DNA of 64,000 bases from Duganella dendranthematis (GTDB lineage Bacteria > Pseudomonadota > Gammaproteobacteria > Burkholderiales > Burkholderiaceae_D). Both the position numbers and the translations under genes were made by a program. The notes beneath the pieces are model-generated. The model saw only the letters and a program-made list of their open reading frames with translations. It was not told the origin of the DNA and made no database searches. This document shows, piece by piece, positions 27,314 through 36,483 of this stretch; positions within the stretch are counted from its first letter, which is position 1, and every line of letters starts with the position of its first letter. The DNA is taken from NCBI RefSeq assembly GCF_012849375.1, contig NZ_CP051684.1, forward strand, positions 6,076,001 to 6,140,000. Reading direction: 5' to 3'.

Positions 27314-28657
27314 ATGAGCAGCAAAATACTCTGGGGCGAAGGCCTGTTCTTACGGCCGCAACACTTTCAACAGCAGGACCGCTACCACGAGCAGCGGTTG
27401 CATCAAAGCGTGCAGGCGCTGCACCCGTACGCCTGGGGCGTCAATCAGATTCAGATCGACCGCGACGCTCTGGCCAACAACGGCCTGCGTTTGCTGGAGC
27501 TGTCGCTGCGCTTCCAGGACGGCGAGTTCTACGACGCCCCCGGCGCCGACGACCTGCCCGATCCGGTTGACCTGAGCCAGCTACCGCAGTCGCAGCAGAC
27601 GATCACCTACTACGCCGCCCTGCCCGCCTTCAAAGCGTTCGGCGGCAATTTCAGCGATGGCAATAGCGGCAGCAACAACGCCGTGCGCTACCTGCAAAAC
27701 AACCAGGACACGCCGGACCTGTACACGCACGCCGCCTCGGCGCAACTGAGTTACCTGAAGAAGACGCTGCGGATGGTGCCGGAATTTGAACCGCGCGATT
27801 CCTACACCCACTTCCCGCTGCTGCGTTTGCGCCGCGCGGCCACCGGCGGCTTTGAGCTGGATGCGTCCTTCGTCGCGCCGAGCCTATCGGTGCGCAGCGC
27901 GCCGCTGCTGTTCCTGCAACTGCGCCGCCTGCTGGACGCGCTGCAAGCCAAGGTCAGCGCGTTGTACGGCCATCACCGCGAACCGAGCAAACACGTGATC
28001 GAATTCCGCTCGGGCGACATGTCGTCGTTCTGGCTGCTGCACACGGCCAGTTCCGCCTTCGCCTCGCTGACGCATTACTTCCAGCATCCGGCGCTGCACC
28101 CGGAACGGCTGTACGAACAGCTGCTGAGCCTGGCCGGTGCACTGATGACCTTCTCCAAGAGCTGGACCCTGGCCGACCTGCCGCCGTACGTGCACAACGA
28201 TCCGGGGCCGGGCTTCGCCACGCTGCACCAGATCATCCGCGAGCTGCTGGACACCGTGATTTCGTCGCGCTACTTCGCCATTGCGCTGCGCGAGGTCAAG
28301 CCGTCCTACCACCACGGCATGCTGGACTCCGGCAAGATCGACGACAAAACCACCTTCTACATCGCCGTCTCGGCCGCCATGCCGGCCGCCGAGCTGGTGG
28401 AGGTGGTGCCGCTGCGCTTCAAGGTCGGCGCGCCGGACGACGTCGATAAATTCGTGCTGTCGGCCATGCCGGGCGTGCGCCTGCAACACGCGCCGCAAGT
28501 GCCGGCCGCCGTGCCGGTGCGGCCGGACGCCATGTACTTCTCCATCGAACCGAAAGGCCAGATGTATGAGCGCATGCTGCAAGCCCAATCGATTTCCATC
28601 TATGTCCCTGGCGGCATGCACGACCTGAAGCTGGAACTGGTCGCCGTCACTTCGTGA
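27314..28657 (+). CDS. tssK: T6SS baseplate-membrane connector TssK
   Basis: 447 residues. The opening ILWGEGLFLRPQHFQQQDRY is the TssK signature and the length is standard. TssK trimers join the baseplate wedge to TssL/TssM. First gene of the plus-strand operon tssK-tssL-vgrG-effector; its stop overlaps an in-frame upstream GTG for tssL. No clear ribosome site precedes ATG 27314, and a spaced inverted repeat ends 13 bases upstream. Confidence 0.96.
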   Translation: MSSKILWGEGLFLRPQHFQQQDRYHEQRLHQSVQALHPYAWGVNQIQIDRDALANNGLRLLELSLRFQDGEFYDAPGADDLPDPVDLSQLPQSQQTITYYAALPAFKAFGGNFSDGNSGSNNAVRYLQNNQDTPDLYTHAASAQLSYLKKTLRMVPEFEPRDSYTHFPLLRLRRAATGGFELDASFVAPSLSVRSAPLLFLQLRRLLDALQAKVSALYGHHREPSKHVIEFRSGDMSSFWLLHTASSAFASLTHYFQHPALHPERLYEQLLSLAGALMTFSKSWTLADLPPYVHNDPGPGFATLHQIIRELLDTVISSRYFAIALREVKPSYHHGMLDSGKIDDKTTFYIAVSAAMPAAELVEVVPLRFKVGAPDDVDKFVLSAMPGVRLQHAPQVPAAVPVRPDAMYFSIEPKGQMYERMLQAQSISIYVPGGMHDLKLELVAVTS

Positions 28658-28668
28658 ACCGAGGAACC

Positions 28669-29433
28669 ATGAATACCGTAACCGCACCTTCCCTGATGGG
28701 CGCCGCCCCGGCGCCAGCCGCCAGCAGCGCGCCGCAAACCCTGCTCGACCTGATGTATGACGGCTTCTACGCGCTGTTCATGCTGAAGAACGGCAGCGGC
28801 CCGGCCGAAAACGCCGAATTCGCCAACAAGATGACGCAGTTCCTGGACGACTTCGGCCGCGCCGCCCGCAAGCACAACGCCTCACCGGACGACATCGACG
28901 CCGCCAAGTACGCCTTCTGCGCGGCGGTTGATGAAATCATTTTGCGTTCGCCGTTCGCCATCCGCGACGCCTGGGAACGCCGCCCGCTGCAACTGGTGCT
29001 GTTCGGCGAACAGCTGGCCGGCGAAAACTTCTTCCACCGGCTGGAATCGCTGCGCGCACGCGGTAGCGCGCACCTGCAGGCGCTGGAGGTGTTCCACATG
29101 TGCCTGCTGCTGGGCTTCCAGGGTCGCTACATTCTCGAAGGCTCGGAGAAGCTGAACTACCTGACCGCGCGCCTGGGCGACGAAATCGCCCACATGAAAG
29201 GCAAGCGCGGCGGCTTTGCGCCGCATGCGGAACGTCCGGACCAGATCGTCCACAAGCTGCGCAGCGACCTGCCACTGTGGGTGCTGTGCTCGGTATTCGG
29301 CCTGATCTGCGTGCTCGGCTACATCGGCCTGCGCACCTCGCTCAACCGCGGCACCGAGCAGCAGGTGGCGGCCTATAACGATATCGTCAAACTGGCGCCA
29401 CGCCAGGCCAACCTGACCATCACGCTGCCGTAA
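28669..29433 (+). CDS. tssL: T6SS membrane complex protein TssL (DotU), short form
   Basis: 254 residues: cytoplasmic DotU domain (LLDLMYDGFYALFMLKNG, ELNYL-type block KLNYLTARLGDEI) and one C-terminal membrane helix (LWVLCSVFGLICVLGYIGL). There is no OmpA extension; that job probably falls to the OmpA protein at 15969-16733. ATG 28669 follows a GAGGAACC ribosome site; a GTG at 28654 overlaps tssK and lacks one. Its TAA is immediately followed by the ATG of vgrG. Confidence 0.95.
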   Translation: MNTVTAPSLMGAAPAPAASSAPQTLLDLMYDGFYALFMLKNGSGPAENAEFANKMTQFLDDFGRAARKHNASPDDIDAAKYAFCAAVDEIILRSPFAIRDAWERRPLQLVLFGEQLAGENFFHRLESLRARGSAHLQALEVFHMCLLLGFQGRYILEGSEKLNYLTARLGDEIAHMKGKRGGFAPHAERPDQIVHKLRSDLPLWVLCSVFGLICVLGYIGLRTSLNRGTEQQVAAYNDIVKLAPRQANLTITLP

Positions 29434-32292
29434 ATGGATATCGCATCGCTGATTCCCTCGGCACTGGGGCTGTTCGGCACCGGCTTGAGCCAGTTCGCGC
29501 GCCTGATCACGCTGGCCAGCGCGCAGGACTCGGCGCTGCCGGAATCGCTGATGGCCGAGCGCTTTGCCGGCCGCGAAGGCGTCAACGAACTGTATGCGTT
29601 TGAAGTGGACGCGCTCAGCACCTCGACCGACCTCGACCTGAACCTGTTCATCGGCGAGGAACTGACCGTCACGCTGCTGCAAGCCGACGGCACGCGCCGC
29701 GCCTGGCACGGCATCTGCACCGAAGCCGCCTGGCTGGGCGCGGACGGCGGCACGGCGCGCTATCGCCTGCTGCTGGAGCCGGCACTGGCGGTGCTGCGGC
29801 TGCGCCGCGACAGCTACATCTTCCAGGACCAGAACGCGCAGGACATCATCACCGAACTGCTGGCCGACTACCCGCAGTTGCGGTTTGAATTCGACGTCAC
29901 GCAGTCGCTGTCCACGCGCGCCATCTGCACCCAATACCGTGAAAGCGACCTCGAATTCTTCCAGCGCCTGCTGGCATCGGAAGGCCTGAGCTGGCGCTTT
30001 GAGCACGACCAGCCTGCCGACGAAGCCACCGATGGCCAGGCCAAGCACAAGCTGGTGATCTTCGACAGCAAAGCCGGTGCGCCGGACATGCCGGGCAATG
30101 CCGACATCCGCTTCCACGGCGTGCGCGCCACCGACAGCGAAGACGCCATCGACCAGTTTGCCGCGCGCCGTCAGGTGCAACCGAACGCGGTCAGCATCAG
30201 CAGCTGGGACCCGGCGCAATTGCTGGCGCCAGGCGCCGAGCAGCAATCGTCCCTGGACGCCGGCACCTTGCCTGCTCTGGCCGTGTACGACGGCGCCGGC
30301 GAACGCATCGCCAGCAGCGAGGCCGACCTGCACAGCCAGTTGATGCTGCAAGCGCTGGAACTGGACAACAAGACTTTCGAAGGCGAGGGTTCCGTCCGCC
30401 AACTGGCGCCGGGCCACGCCTTCGCGCTGACGCAGCACGAACGCTACGCCGGCGACAACCGCTTCGTCGTTCTATGGGTGCGGCATGAGGCGCGCAACAA
30501 CTTCCCGTCCCAGGTAAAACAGATCACTTCGCCGCTGGAAGCCGGCACCTATCGCAATACTTTCGGTTGCGTGCGCGAAGCAGTGGCCATCGTGCCGCGC
30601 GCCATCGCCGCGCCGCAGGCCGCTACCGCGCTGGGACCGCAGACAGCCATCGTGGTCGGCGTGGCCGATGCGGTCGCCACTACCACGCGCGACCATCAGG
30701 TACGCATCCAGTTTGCCTGGCAGCGCGGCCAGGGCGCCAATCCGGGCGGCATCGCCCATGACACCGATGAACGCGGCAGCGCCCCCGGCGACGACAGCAG
30801 CGGCACCTGGGTGCGCGTGGCGGAAGCGCTGGCCGGCCCCAACTGGGGATCGCAATTCACGCCCCGCATCGGCACCGAAGTGTTGGTCGACTTCATCGAT
30901 AATGATATGGACAGGCCGCTGGTGGTGGCGCAGCTGTACACTGGCTCGGACACGCCGCCGTATGCCGCCGGCGAAGACTCCGGCGCCAACCATGCCGGCA
31001 CGCTGTCCGGCATCCATAGCCACAACTTTGACGGCGGCGGCTACAACCAGTGGCAGCTGGACGATACGCCCGGTCAGGTACGCACGCGACTGGCCACCAG
31101 CAGCGCCGCCACCCAGCTCAACCTGGGTTATCTGATCGCCCAAGCGCCCTCCTCGGCACAGCGCGGATCGTATCGCGGCGCCGGCTTCGAACTGCGCACC
31201 GACGCCTGGGCAGTGGTGCGCGGCGGCGAAGGCGTGCTGCTGAGTACCAGCGCGCGCGCCGCCCAAGGTGCCGGTGTCAGCTCGACGCAGATGGATGCGG
31301 CCGAGGCGGTGCGATCTTTGCAGGCGGCGCAGGAACTGGGCAAAGTGCTGGGCGACGCAGCCGTCAAACAGACCGCGTTGATCAGTGCGGATGGGGCCAA
31401 GGCGCAACAGGAACTGCTGTCACGCATCGATCCCAAAGACAAGGGCAAGCACGACGGCGCGGTCAACGGCCAGGAAGCGAGCAAGGCGCAAAGCGGCGCG
31501 CGGACCCTGGACGCGGACAAGCCGGTGGAAAAATTTGCCGAGCCGCTGGTGCTGATGGATGCGCCGGCCAGCATTAACTGGGCTACGCCCGCCTCGACCG
31601 TGCTGTTCGCCGGCGAACAGCTGCACTGGACCTCGCTGGGTGATATGCACATGACGGCGGCATACACGCTGTCGTCGGTGGCGGCCAATGCGGCCGGCTA
31701 CTTCAGCCAGAACGGCGGCATCCAGGCCATTGCCGCCAACGGCCCGGTGTCGCTGCAGGCACATACCGACCAGCTGGAGATCCTGGCGGACAGGTCGATC
31801 AAAGTGATTTCTGTCAACGACAGCATCGAGGTCAAGGCCAACCAGAAGATTGTGCTGCAATCGGGTCAGTCGTCGATCACGCTGGACGGCGGCGACATTA
31901 CCTTTGCCTGCCCTGGCAATTTCACCGTCAAGGGTGGGCAGCATGCGTTTGAAAGCGGCGCCAGCGGCAACGCCGGATTGACTGAGCTGCCTCATCAATT
32001 GGTCACGCCCAAACTGGAACCGTACAGCATCCGTTGGGCGGCCGTGTCCGCCTTTACCGGCGCCATGGCAGCCGACGTGGATGTGATTTCGGTGGTCAAG
32101 AAAACCGGCAAGCTCGCCTTCAGCGGCGTCACTGCCGGAGACGGCCGAAGCCCGCGTCAGCGGGACGAGAAAATGCCACAGGAATATTCCGTGCTGGTCG
32201 GCAGCGGCGACTGGGCGACCGACCTGACCACCGGTGAAGAACCACAAATGCTGGACGACGATGCATGGATGGATTGGGAAGCAGAAGAATGA
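29434..32292 (+). CDS. vgrG: T6SS spike protein VgrG (second copy) with C-terminal extension
   Basis: 952 residues with gp27-like, gp5 OB-fold (FTPRIGTEVLVDFIDNDMDRP) and DUF2345 regions. Beyond the needle is an extension of about 110 residues (ISVVKKTGKLAFSGVTAGDG ... GSGDWATD) resembling the transthyretin-like adaptor folds that bind cargo in other VgrGs, followed by an acidic end DDDAWMDWEAEE. ATG 29434 directly abuts the tssL stop. Its own stop overlaps the next gene's start (ATGA), so the neighbouring LysM protein is almost certainly its cargo. The sequence is clearly different from the first vgrG outside the conserved core. Confidence 0.95.
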   Translation: MDIASLIPSALGLFGTGLSQFARLITLASAQDSALPESLMAERFAGREGVNELYAFEVDALSTSTDLDLNLFIGEELTVTLLQADGTRRAWHGICTEAAWLGADGGTARYRLLLEPALAVLRLRRDSYIFQDQNAQDIITELLADYPQLRFEFDVTQSLSTRAICTQYRESDLEFFQRLLASEGLSWRFEHDQPADEATDGQAKHKLVIFDSKAGAPDMPGNADIRFHGVRATDSEDAIDQFAARRQVQPNAVSISSWDPAQLLAPGAEQQSSLDAGTLPALAVYDGAGERIASSEADLHSQLMLQALELDNKTFEGEGSVRQLAPGHAFALTQHERYAGDNRFVVLWVRHEARNNFPSQVKQITSPLEAGTYRNTFGCVREAVAIVPRAIAAPQAATALGPQTAIVVGVADAVATTTRDHQVRIQFAWQRGQGANPGGIAHDTDERGSAPGDDSSGTWVRVAEALAGPNWGSQFTPRIGTEVLVDFIDNDMDRPLVVAQLYTGSDTPPYAAGEDSGANHAGTLSGIHSHNFDGGGYNQWQLDDTPGQVRTRLATSSAATQLNLGYLIAQAPSSAQRGSYRGAGFELRTDAWAVVRGGEGVLLSTSARAAQGAGVSSTQMDAAEAVRSLQAAQELGKVLGDAAVKQTALISADGAKAQQELLSRIDPKDKGKHDGAVNGQEASKAQSGARTLDADKPVEKFAEPLVLMDAPASINWATPASTVLFAGEQLHWTSLGDMHMTAAYTLSSVAANAAGYFSQNGGIQAIAANGPVSLQAHTDQLEILADRSIKVISVNDSIEVKANQKIVLQSGQSSITLDGGDITFACPGNFTVKGGQHAFESGASGNAGLTELPHQLVTPKLEPYSIRWAAVSAFTGAMAADVDVISVVKKTGKLAFSGVTAGDGRSPRQRDEKMPQEYSVLVGSGDWATDLTTGEEPQMLDDDAWMDWEAEE

Positions 32293-33827
32293 ACGAAGAA
32301 TACACCGTCAGGAAGGGCGATACGCTGACGCGCATTGCGGCAGCATTCGGCGTCAGCAAGCACGACCTGGCGAAACTGAACAAGATTCAAAACCAGAACA
32401 TGATCCGGGAAGGCCAAGTCCTGCAGATCCCGCCGAAAGTGGTGGAACTGGCGCCGCTTGAGCCGCTGCAGATCGACTTGTCGAGCCTGCTGTCGCTGCA
32501 GTTTCTGGACGCCGCCAACAAACCCATCGAAGGCATGGAAGTGTCCGTGTGCGTGGCAGGCGAAGTGGAAAAGCACAAGACCGACACCACCGGCAAGGTG
32601 CCGGTCATCACGGCCAAACGGGACGACGTAGTCAAAGTCGAGGTGAAGAAACCCACCGGCGACTGGAAGAAGGTGTCTGAAGTCAAGCTGGCGGAGCCGG
32701 CAACCCATGCGCGCATCACCAGTCCAAAAGTCGCGCTGCCGGCCGAGATGAAAGTCCATGAGGGACCAATGCAGACCACCAAGACCGACAAGCCCGCCCC
32801 ACAGCCTGTCGGTACGGTGACCGAGGTGCGCAGCGAGAACGGCAACCCGGTGCAAAAGGTGGCGCTGGAATGTCCCAACACGGAAAATCTCCGGCTCGGC
32901 CCGAATGCGAAATACCGCGACGTGATTATTGCGGCGGGCAAGCGCAGCGGCTTTACGCCGCAATCCATCGCGGCCATCATGAATGCGGAAGCCGCAACCA
33001 TCACGAATGTGACCTACATCCCGGTGATCGACAGGAAGACCAAAAAACCTGCGCTAGGCAAGGACGGTAAGCCGAAAACCAAAAAACTCACGGAAAACAC
33101 CGGCGAATGGGATCCGCGATCTGCCTCGTCCAAGTCGTCGGCACGCGGAATGACGCAGTTCCTGGACGCCAGCTGGGTCGATATGGCGCTGAATGACGGC
33201 ACTTTCTTGAATGAACGTGCCAAGAAGGAAGGCTGGATAACGACGCAGAAGTCGACCGTCATCAAGAAAAAGCAGCCGGTCGAGGTCGAGACCCCGGCAT
33301 TCAAACGCGCGGATGGCAAACTGGTTACCAAGACCAAAGATACCGCCCTGGTGCGGATTTTGTCGTCCAAGCCGTATATCACCGGCCGCGCAACGGCCAG
33401 TGACGCCAACTTGCAGAAATTGCTCGACCTGCGCTACGTCGCCGAATACGCCATCAACACCGCGGTCGACTACGGCTTGCAGAACCTGAAGGGCCTGAAA
33501 GATGACGATTTCAAGCTGGATGGACTGTCTGACGGCGACAAGGCCAAGTTGATTTACCTGACCCACCATCTGGGCCTGTCGGACGCCAAAAAATTCATCC
33601 GTAATACCATTACGTCCGATACGGCAAAAGTTCTGCTGACGGCGCAGGTTGGCGCGGACCGCGCCGCCGAGTATGCTGCGGATAATGGCAACGATTACGT
33701 CAAAGGCCATCGGAGCTGGCTGTTAAATTTCGTTGACAAGAAAATCAATATTACTGAAAAAATGTGTGACTCCAGCAAGGCTGCCGCCGTGCGCTCGTTG
33801 CTGGATGTGACGGTAGCGATCAAATAA
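32289..33827 (+). CDS. LysM/lysozyme-like putative T6SS peptidoglycan effector
   Basis: 512 residues. An N-terminal LysM (YTVRKGDTLTRIAAAFGVSK, residues about 4-50) binds peptidoglycan. A beta-rich segment (LQFLDAANKPIEGMEVSV) resembles the transthyretin-like modules seen in effector-VgrG pairs. The second half has lysozyme/transglycosylase-like features: IMNAEAATI with a candidate catalytic Glu, SSARGMTQFLDASW, and later AKLIYLTHHLGLSDA. There is no signal peptide, as expected for VgrG-delivered cargo. ATG 32289 overlaps the vgrG stop; an upstream in-frame ATG at 32265 lies inside vgrG. Wall-degrading activity is inferred from motifs and from the LprI-like immunity candidate downstream. Confidence 0.78.
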   Translation: MNEEYTVRKGDTLTRIAAAFGVSKHDLAKLNKIQNQNMIREGQVLQIPPKVVELAPLEPLQIDLSSLLSLQFLDAANKPIEGMEVSVCVAGEVEKHKTDTTGKVPVITAKRDDVVKVEVKKPTGDWKKVSEVKLAEPATHARITSPKVALPAEMKVHEGPMQTTKTDKPAPQPVGTVTEVRSENGNPVQKVALECPNTENLRLGPNAKYRDVIIAAGKRSGFTPQSIAAIMNAEAATITNVTYIPVIDRKTKKPALGKDGKPKTKKLTENTGEWDPRSASSKSSARGMTQFLDASWVDMALNDGTFLNERAKKEGWITTQKSTVIKKKQPVEVETPAFKRADGKLVTKTKDTALVRILSSKPYITGRATASDANLQKLLDLRYVAEYAINTAVDYGLQNLKGLKDDDFKLDGLSDGDKAKLIYLTHHLGLSDAKKFIRNTITSDTAKVLLTAQVGADRAAEYAADNGNDYVKGHRSWLLNFVDKKINITEKMCDSSKAAAVRSLLDVTVAIK

Positions 33828-33840
33828 TTCACTCACTGAT

Positions 33841-34431
33841 ATGAAACTGCTTAACTATCTCCTGATTACCGCTCCCCTTGCCTGCTCGCTATGCTTCGCG
33901 GCGCCGACCACGGCACAAGGCAATGCCGACGACATCAACCGCGTGCTGAATGTGCGCGATCCCGCTGAATACACTTATCCCACCAAGTTCGGCGATTTGA
34001 AATTCATGCGTGCTGATGGCACTCCCGGCGAGCCGGCTGAAAACATCACGTTGAGCGGCGAGCCGCTGCTGTCGACCAAGGGTCAGATCGACAAGCAAGG
34101 TGAGCTTCTGTTCCTGATGTCCGAATCTCAAACCACTAGTTCGCGCGAAAAGCTGCCACGCCGTGCCGGCCAGGCCGGTAAGACCGAAACCACCCGTATG
34201 GTGGTGCTGGTTGGGCAAGGCACGTGCACCAAAAAACTGGTCGTGATGGACTTCACCGGTGCCAAGCCCTTCGTCTCCGAAAAGTTCGGCAATGATCCAC
34301 AGGACCGCGCTTGTTTAACCTTCAAGAAGGCGAAATGGGGCAAAAAAGAGTCGGAGATCACGCTGAGCAGCGGTGGTACCTATATTTATGACGCCAAGGG
34401 CAAGATAAGCGGGCCGTTCGCATTTGAATGA
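33841..34431 (+). CDS. Exported small protein, putative immunity array member 1
   Basis: 196 residues with a Sec signal peptide (LLITAPLACSLCFAAPTTA). The mature part is polar and beta-rich with two Cys (GTCTKK and RACLTF) that could pair. No named family recognised. It begins 13 bases after the LysM effector and its stop overlaps the next start (ATGA). Location in the periplasm next to a wall-targeting effector suggests immunity, but this is inferred from context only. Confidence 0.6.
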   Translation: MKLLNYLLITAPLACSLCFAAPTTAQGNADDINRVLNVRDPAEYTYPTKFGDLKFMRADGTPGEPAENITLSGEPLLSTKGQIDKQGELLFLMSESQTTSSREKLPRRAGQAGKTETTRMVVLVGQGTCTKKLVVMDFTGAKPFVSEKFGNDPQDRACLTFKKAKWGKKESEITLSSGGTYIYDAKGKISGPFAFE

Positions 34432-34853
34432 ACAAGCAATTACTGATGCTGTGCCTGGCGTGGCCGGTGGTCGCACTGGCTTTGCCGAATCGCTCTGATG
34501 ACCAGGCCTGCGCGCTGGAGCGCACGCCGCTCACCCGCTGCGGCGAATTTGCCGAGTACGTGAAAGAAGACCGCATCCTCAACGCCAACTACAAGGCTTT
34601 GATGAAAGGGCTTGGCAAAGTGGACAAGGCCACGCTGAAAAGCGCGCAGCTTCAATGGCTGGATTGGCGTCTGGAAAAATGTGACGATGCCGACGAGCAA
34701 GCCCATTGCGACAACGGCATTTGCGCCGGCGTCGCGCATGACGATTGCATCGTCTCGCTCACCCGGCAACGGGCCGATGAACTGAAGCGGTTTGCAAATG
34801 ATCCCGCAGCAGCGGTCGCCGCCAAGTTTGCCTTCTCAAAAGAGCTCAAATAA
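34428..34853 (+). CDS. LprI-like (DUF1311-type) periplasmic lysozyme-inhibitor protein, putative immunity
   Basis: 141 residues with a signal peptide (LLMLCLAWPVVALALP). The mature part has the LprI/DUF1311 pattern: LNANYKALMKGL, then LKSAQLQWLDWRLEKC and paired cysteines. LprI-type proteins inhibit lysozymes, which fits protection from the lysozyme-like effector two genes upstream. Starts by 4-base overlap with the previous gene. The strongest immunity candidate of the array. Confidence 0.75.
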   Translation: MNKQLLMLCLAWPVVALALPNRSDDQACALERTPLTRCGEFAEYVKEDRILNANYKALMKGLGKVDKATLKSAQLQWLDWRLEKCDDADEQAHCDNGICAGVAHDDCIVSLTRQRADELKRFANDPAAAVAAKFAFSKELK

Positions 34854-34857
34854 TTCT

Positions 34858-35349
34858 ATGAAAACCTCTTTGCTCATGATGTTGACGATCTGGGCCGGAG
34901 CCGCCAGCGCGGCGCCACAAACTTTGTGCCGTCCGCAGGAGCAGGTGTTTTTTTCTTGCAGCCTCGGTAAAAAAATCGTTTCCGTGTGCATGACGCCGGA
35001 CAAGGCTGCAGTCCCGTACATGGAGTACCGCTTCGGCACCGCCAAAAACATCGAGCTGAAATATCGCAGCGACGCCCGGCAGCCGAAATTCAGCCGCGTC
35101 GCGGTCAATTATGCGAGTAACGCGGAAACCGTTCTTTGGTTCAGGAATGCCGATACGGACTACCTGCTGCATTTCCCAATGAAAGGCGGGCCTGGTCTGG
35201 AGGTCAAGCAACAGGGCAAGACAATTTCGGAAATGGCGTGCCAGGGAGGCTGGGCCGCGACGGTGGGCGAACACGATCAACCGTTGCCGTTCATTTCTGA
35301 GCAGCCTGATATCGATTCTTCCGAAGCACAGCACTATTGGCAGCGCTAA
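34858..35349 (+). CDS. Exported small protein, putative immunity array member 3
   Basis: 163 residues with a signal peptide (LLMMLTIWAGAASAAP) and several cysteines (TLCRPQEQVFFSCSLG, VSVCMTP, EMACQGG). ATG 34858 follows the previous stop by 4 bases and begins the signal; the longer open frame at 34792 overlaps the previous gene. No named family recognised. Beta-rich by eye. Part of the tandem array after the LysM effector. Confidence 0.6.
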   Translation: MKTSLLMMLTIWAGAASAAPQTLCRPQEQVFFSCSLGKKIVSVCMTPDKAAVPYMEYRFGTAKNIELKYRSDARQPKFSRVAVNYASNAETVLWFRNADTDYLLHFPMKGGPGLEVKQQGKTISEMACQGGWAATVGEHDQPLPFISEQPDIDSSEAQHYWQR

Positions 35350-35350
35350 G

Positions 35351-35830
35351 ATGATCCGCCTGATGACGGCATTGTTGCTATCCCACGCGTCGGCATCGGC
35401 GTTCGATGTCGATCGCCAGTCACCGGACCCACGCAATGGTGCGAGCTGCACTGCCTCCGCCAAGGCTATGCTGCGCGCCCAACTGGCTGGGCCCGCCGCT
35501 GCCGACGGCTGGAAGCTGATCGAGACAATGCTGTGCGCGCCAAAGTCGACAGCCAGCAAAGCTTTTATTGCCAGTCGCCTCAACCGCAAGGTCCGCTACA
35601 CCTCTTTCAGCAGCGGCGACGAAAATGAAGACTTGCGCATTGTTGCCGCCTCAGCCGCACTGGTCGACGAGCTGCTGGCGGCAGGCGAAACCTGGGACGC
35701 TGCCCTCAGCATCAACGGCGATGAAATCGCATTGCATTACGCTCCTGACGAGGCGTGCATCCAAACCCGCACGCTGGCACTCGTCAAAGGGAAATGGCGA
35801 ATTGCCGCCATGGGCGCCGCCTGCGACTGA
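35351..35830 (+). CDS. Exported small protein, putative immunity array member 4
   Basis: 159 residues. Short hydrophobic N-terminus (MIRLMTALLLSHASASAF) reads as a signal peptide. Three or more cysteines and a C-terminal block LVKGKWRIAAMGAACD that resembles small SnoaL/NTF2-like or secreted domain endings but is not assigned. One base after the previous stop, so co-transcribed. Function unknown. Confidence 0.55.
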   Translation: MIRLMTALLLSHASASAFDVDRQSPDPRNGASCTASAKAMLRAQLAGPAAADGWKLIETMLCAPKSTASKAFIASRLNRKVRYTSFSSGDENEDLRIVAASAALVDELLAAGETWDAALSINGDEIALHYAPDEACIQTRTLALVKGKWRIAAMGAACD

Positions 35831-35850
35831 ACGGAAGAGGACGACGCGAT

Positions 35851-36348
35851 ATGCGACCGACATGCCACCGGCTTTTTGCTGCCACTACCGCAATGCTGGC
35901 TTTCGCGGGCTGCTCCATGGAAGACACGACGCCGGGCGCCTCAGATGACCTGGCTGCATTGCGTGACATCGTGACGATATCAATACCGGTCAAGTCCGGT
36001 CACTGGGAAATCTTCGGCACCCCGGAGTACAAAGGCGGCGTTCCCGCCCCGACCGATTTCACGACATTGATTGCTGAACTGGAACCAGCGGACCGGGCCT
36101 GGATTGAGCGAGACAAACACATGAGCGGAAAAGTTCACATCGTCCCCGAAGCAGCGCGTCCCTGGCTCAACGACCAGTTCCGTAGCTGGTTAGCGGCCAA
36201 TCGCAACACCAGCGTGGATCTGACCAGCCAGCCCAATTGCCGCCAATACGAAACCTCCTTGAAAAAGACCGGGAAGGCGGTAAGCGGGTTGGTTTGCGCT
36301 GGTAGCCGTGGGCTACTGCTTTATTTAACGCTGTCGTCATCGCTGTAG
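35851..36348 (+). CDS. Small lipoprotein, putative immunity array member 5
   Basis: 165 residues with a lipoprotein signal and lipobox AFAGC near residue 20. ATG 35851 has a GGAAGAGG ribosome site. The mature part contains a Trp-rich middle (RAWIERDKHMSGKVHIVPEA, RPWLNDQFRSWLAAN) and ends in a hydrophobic LLLYLTLSSSL. No family recognised. Last gene of the run behind the LysM effector. Confidence 0.58.
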   Translation: MRPTCHRLFAATTAMLAFAGCSMEDTTPGASDDLAALRDIVTISIPVKSGHWEIFGTPEYKGGVPAPTDFTTLIAELEPADRAWIERDKHMSGKVHIVPEAARPWLNDQFRSWLAANRNTSVDLTSQPNCRQYETSLKKTGKAVSGLVCAGSRGLLLYLTLSSSL

Positions 36349-36483
36349 CACCGCCACGCGACGGAATGTCCGGAAACGAACAGCGCCGACGTTCATTTCC
36401 GCACACTCCAGCCTGCCCCAAGGCGCAACACGCCGTGGCACAAGACTTGCAGTTCTCTCAATGATCAACCATAAGGAGACACC

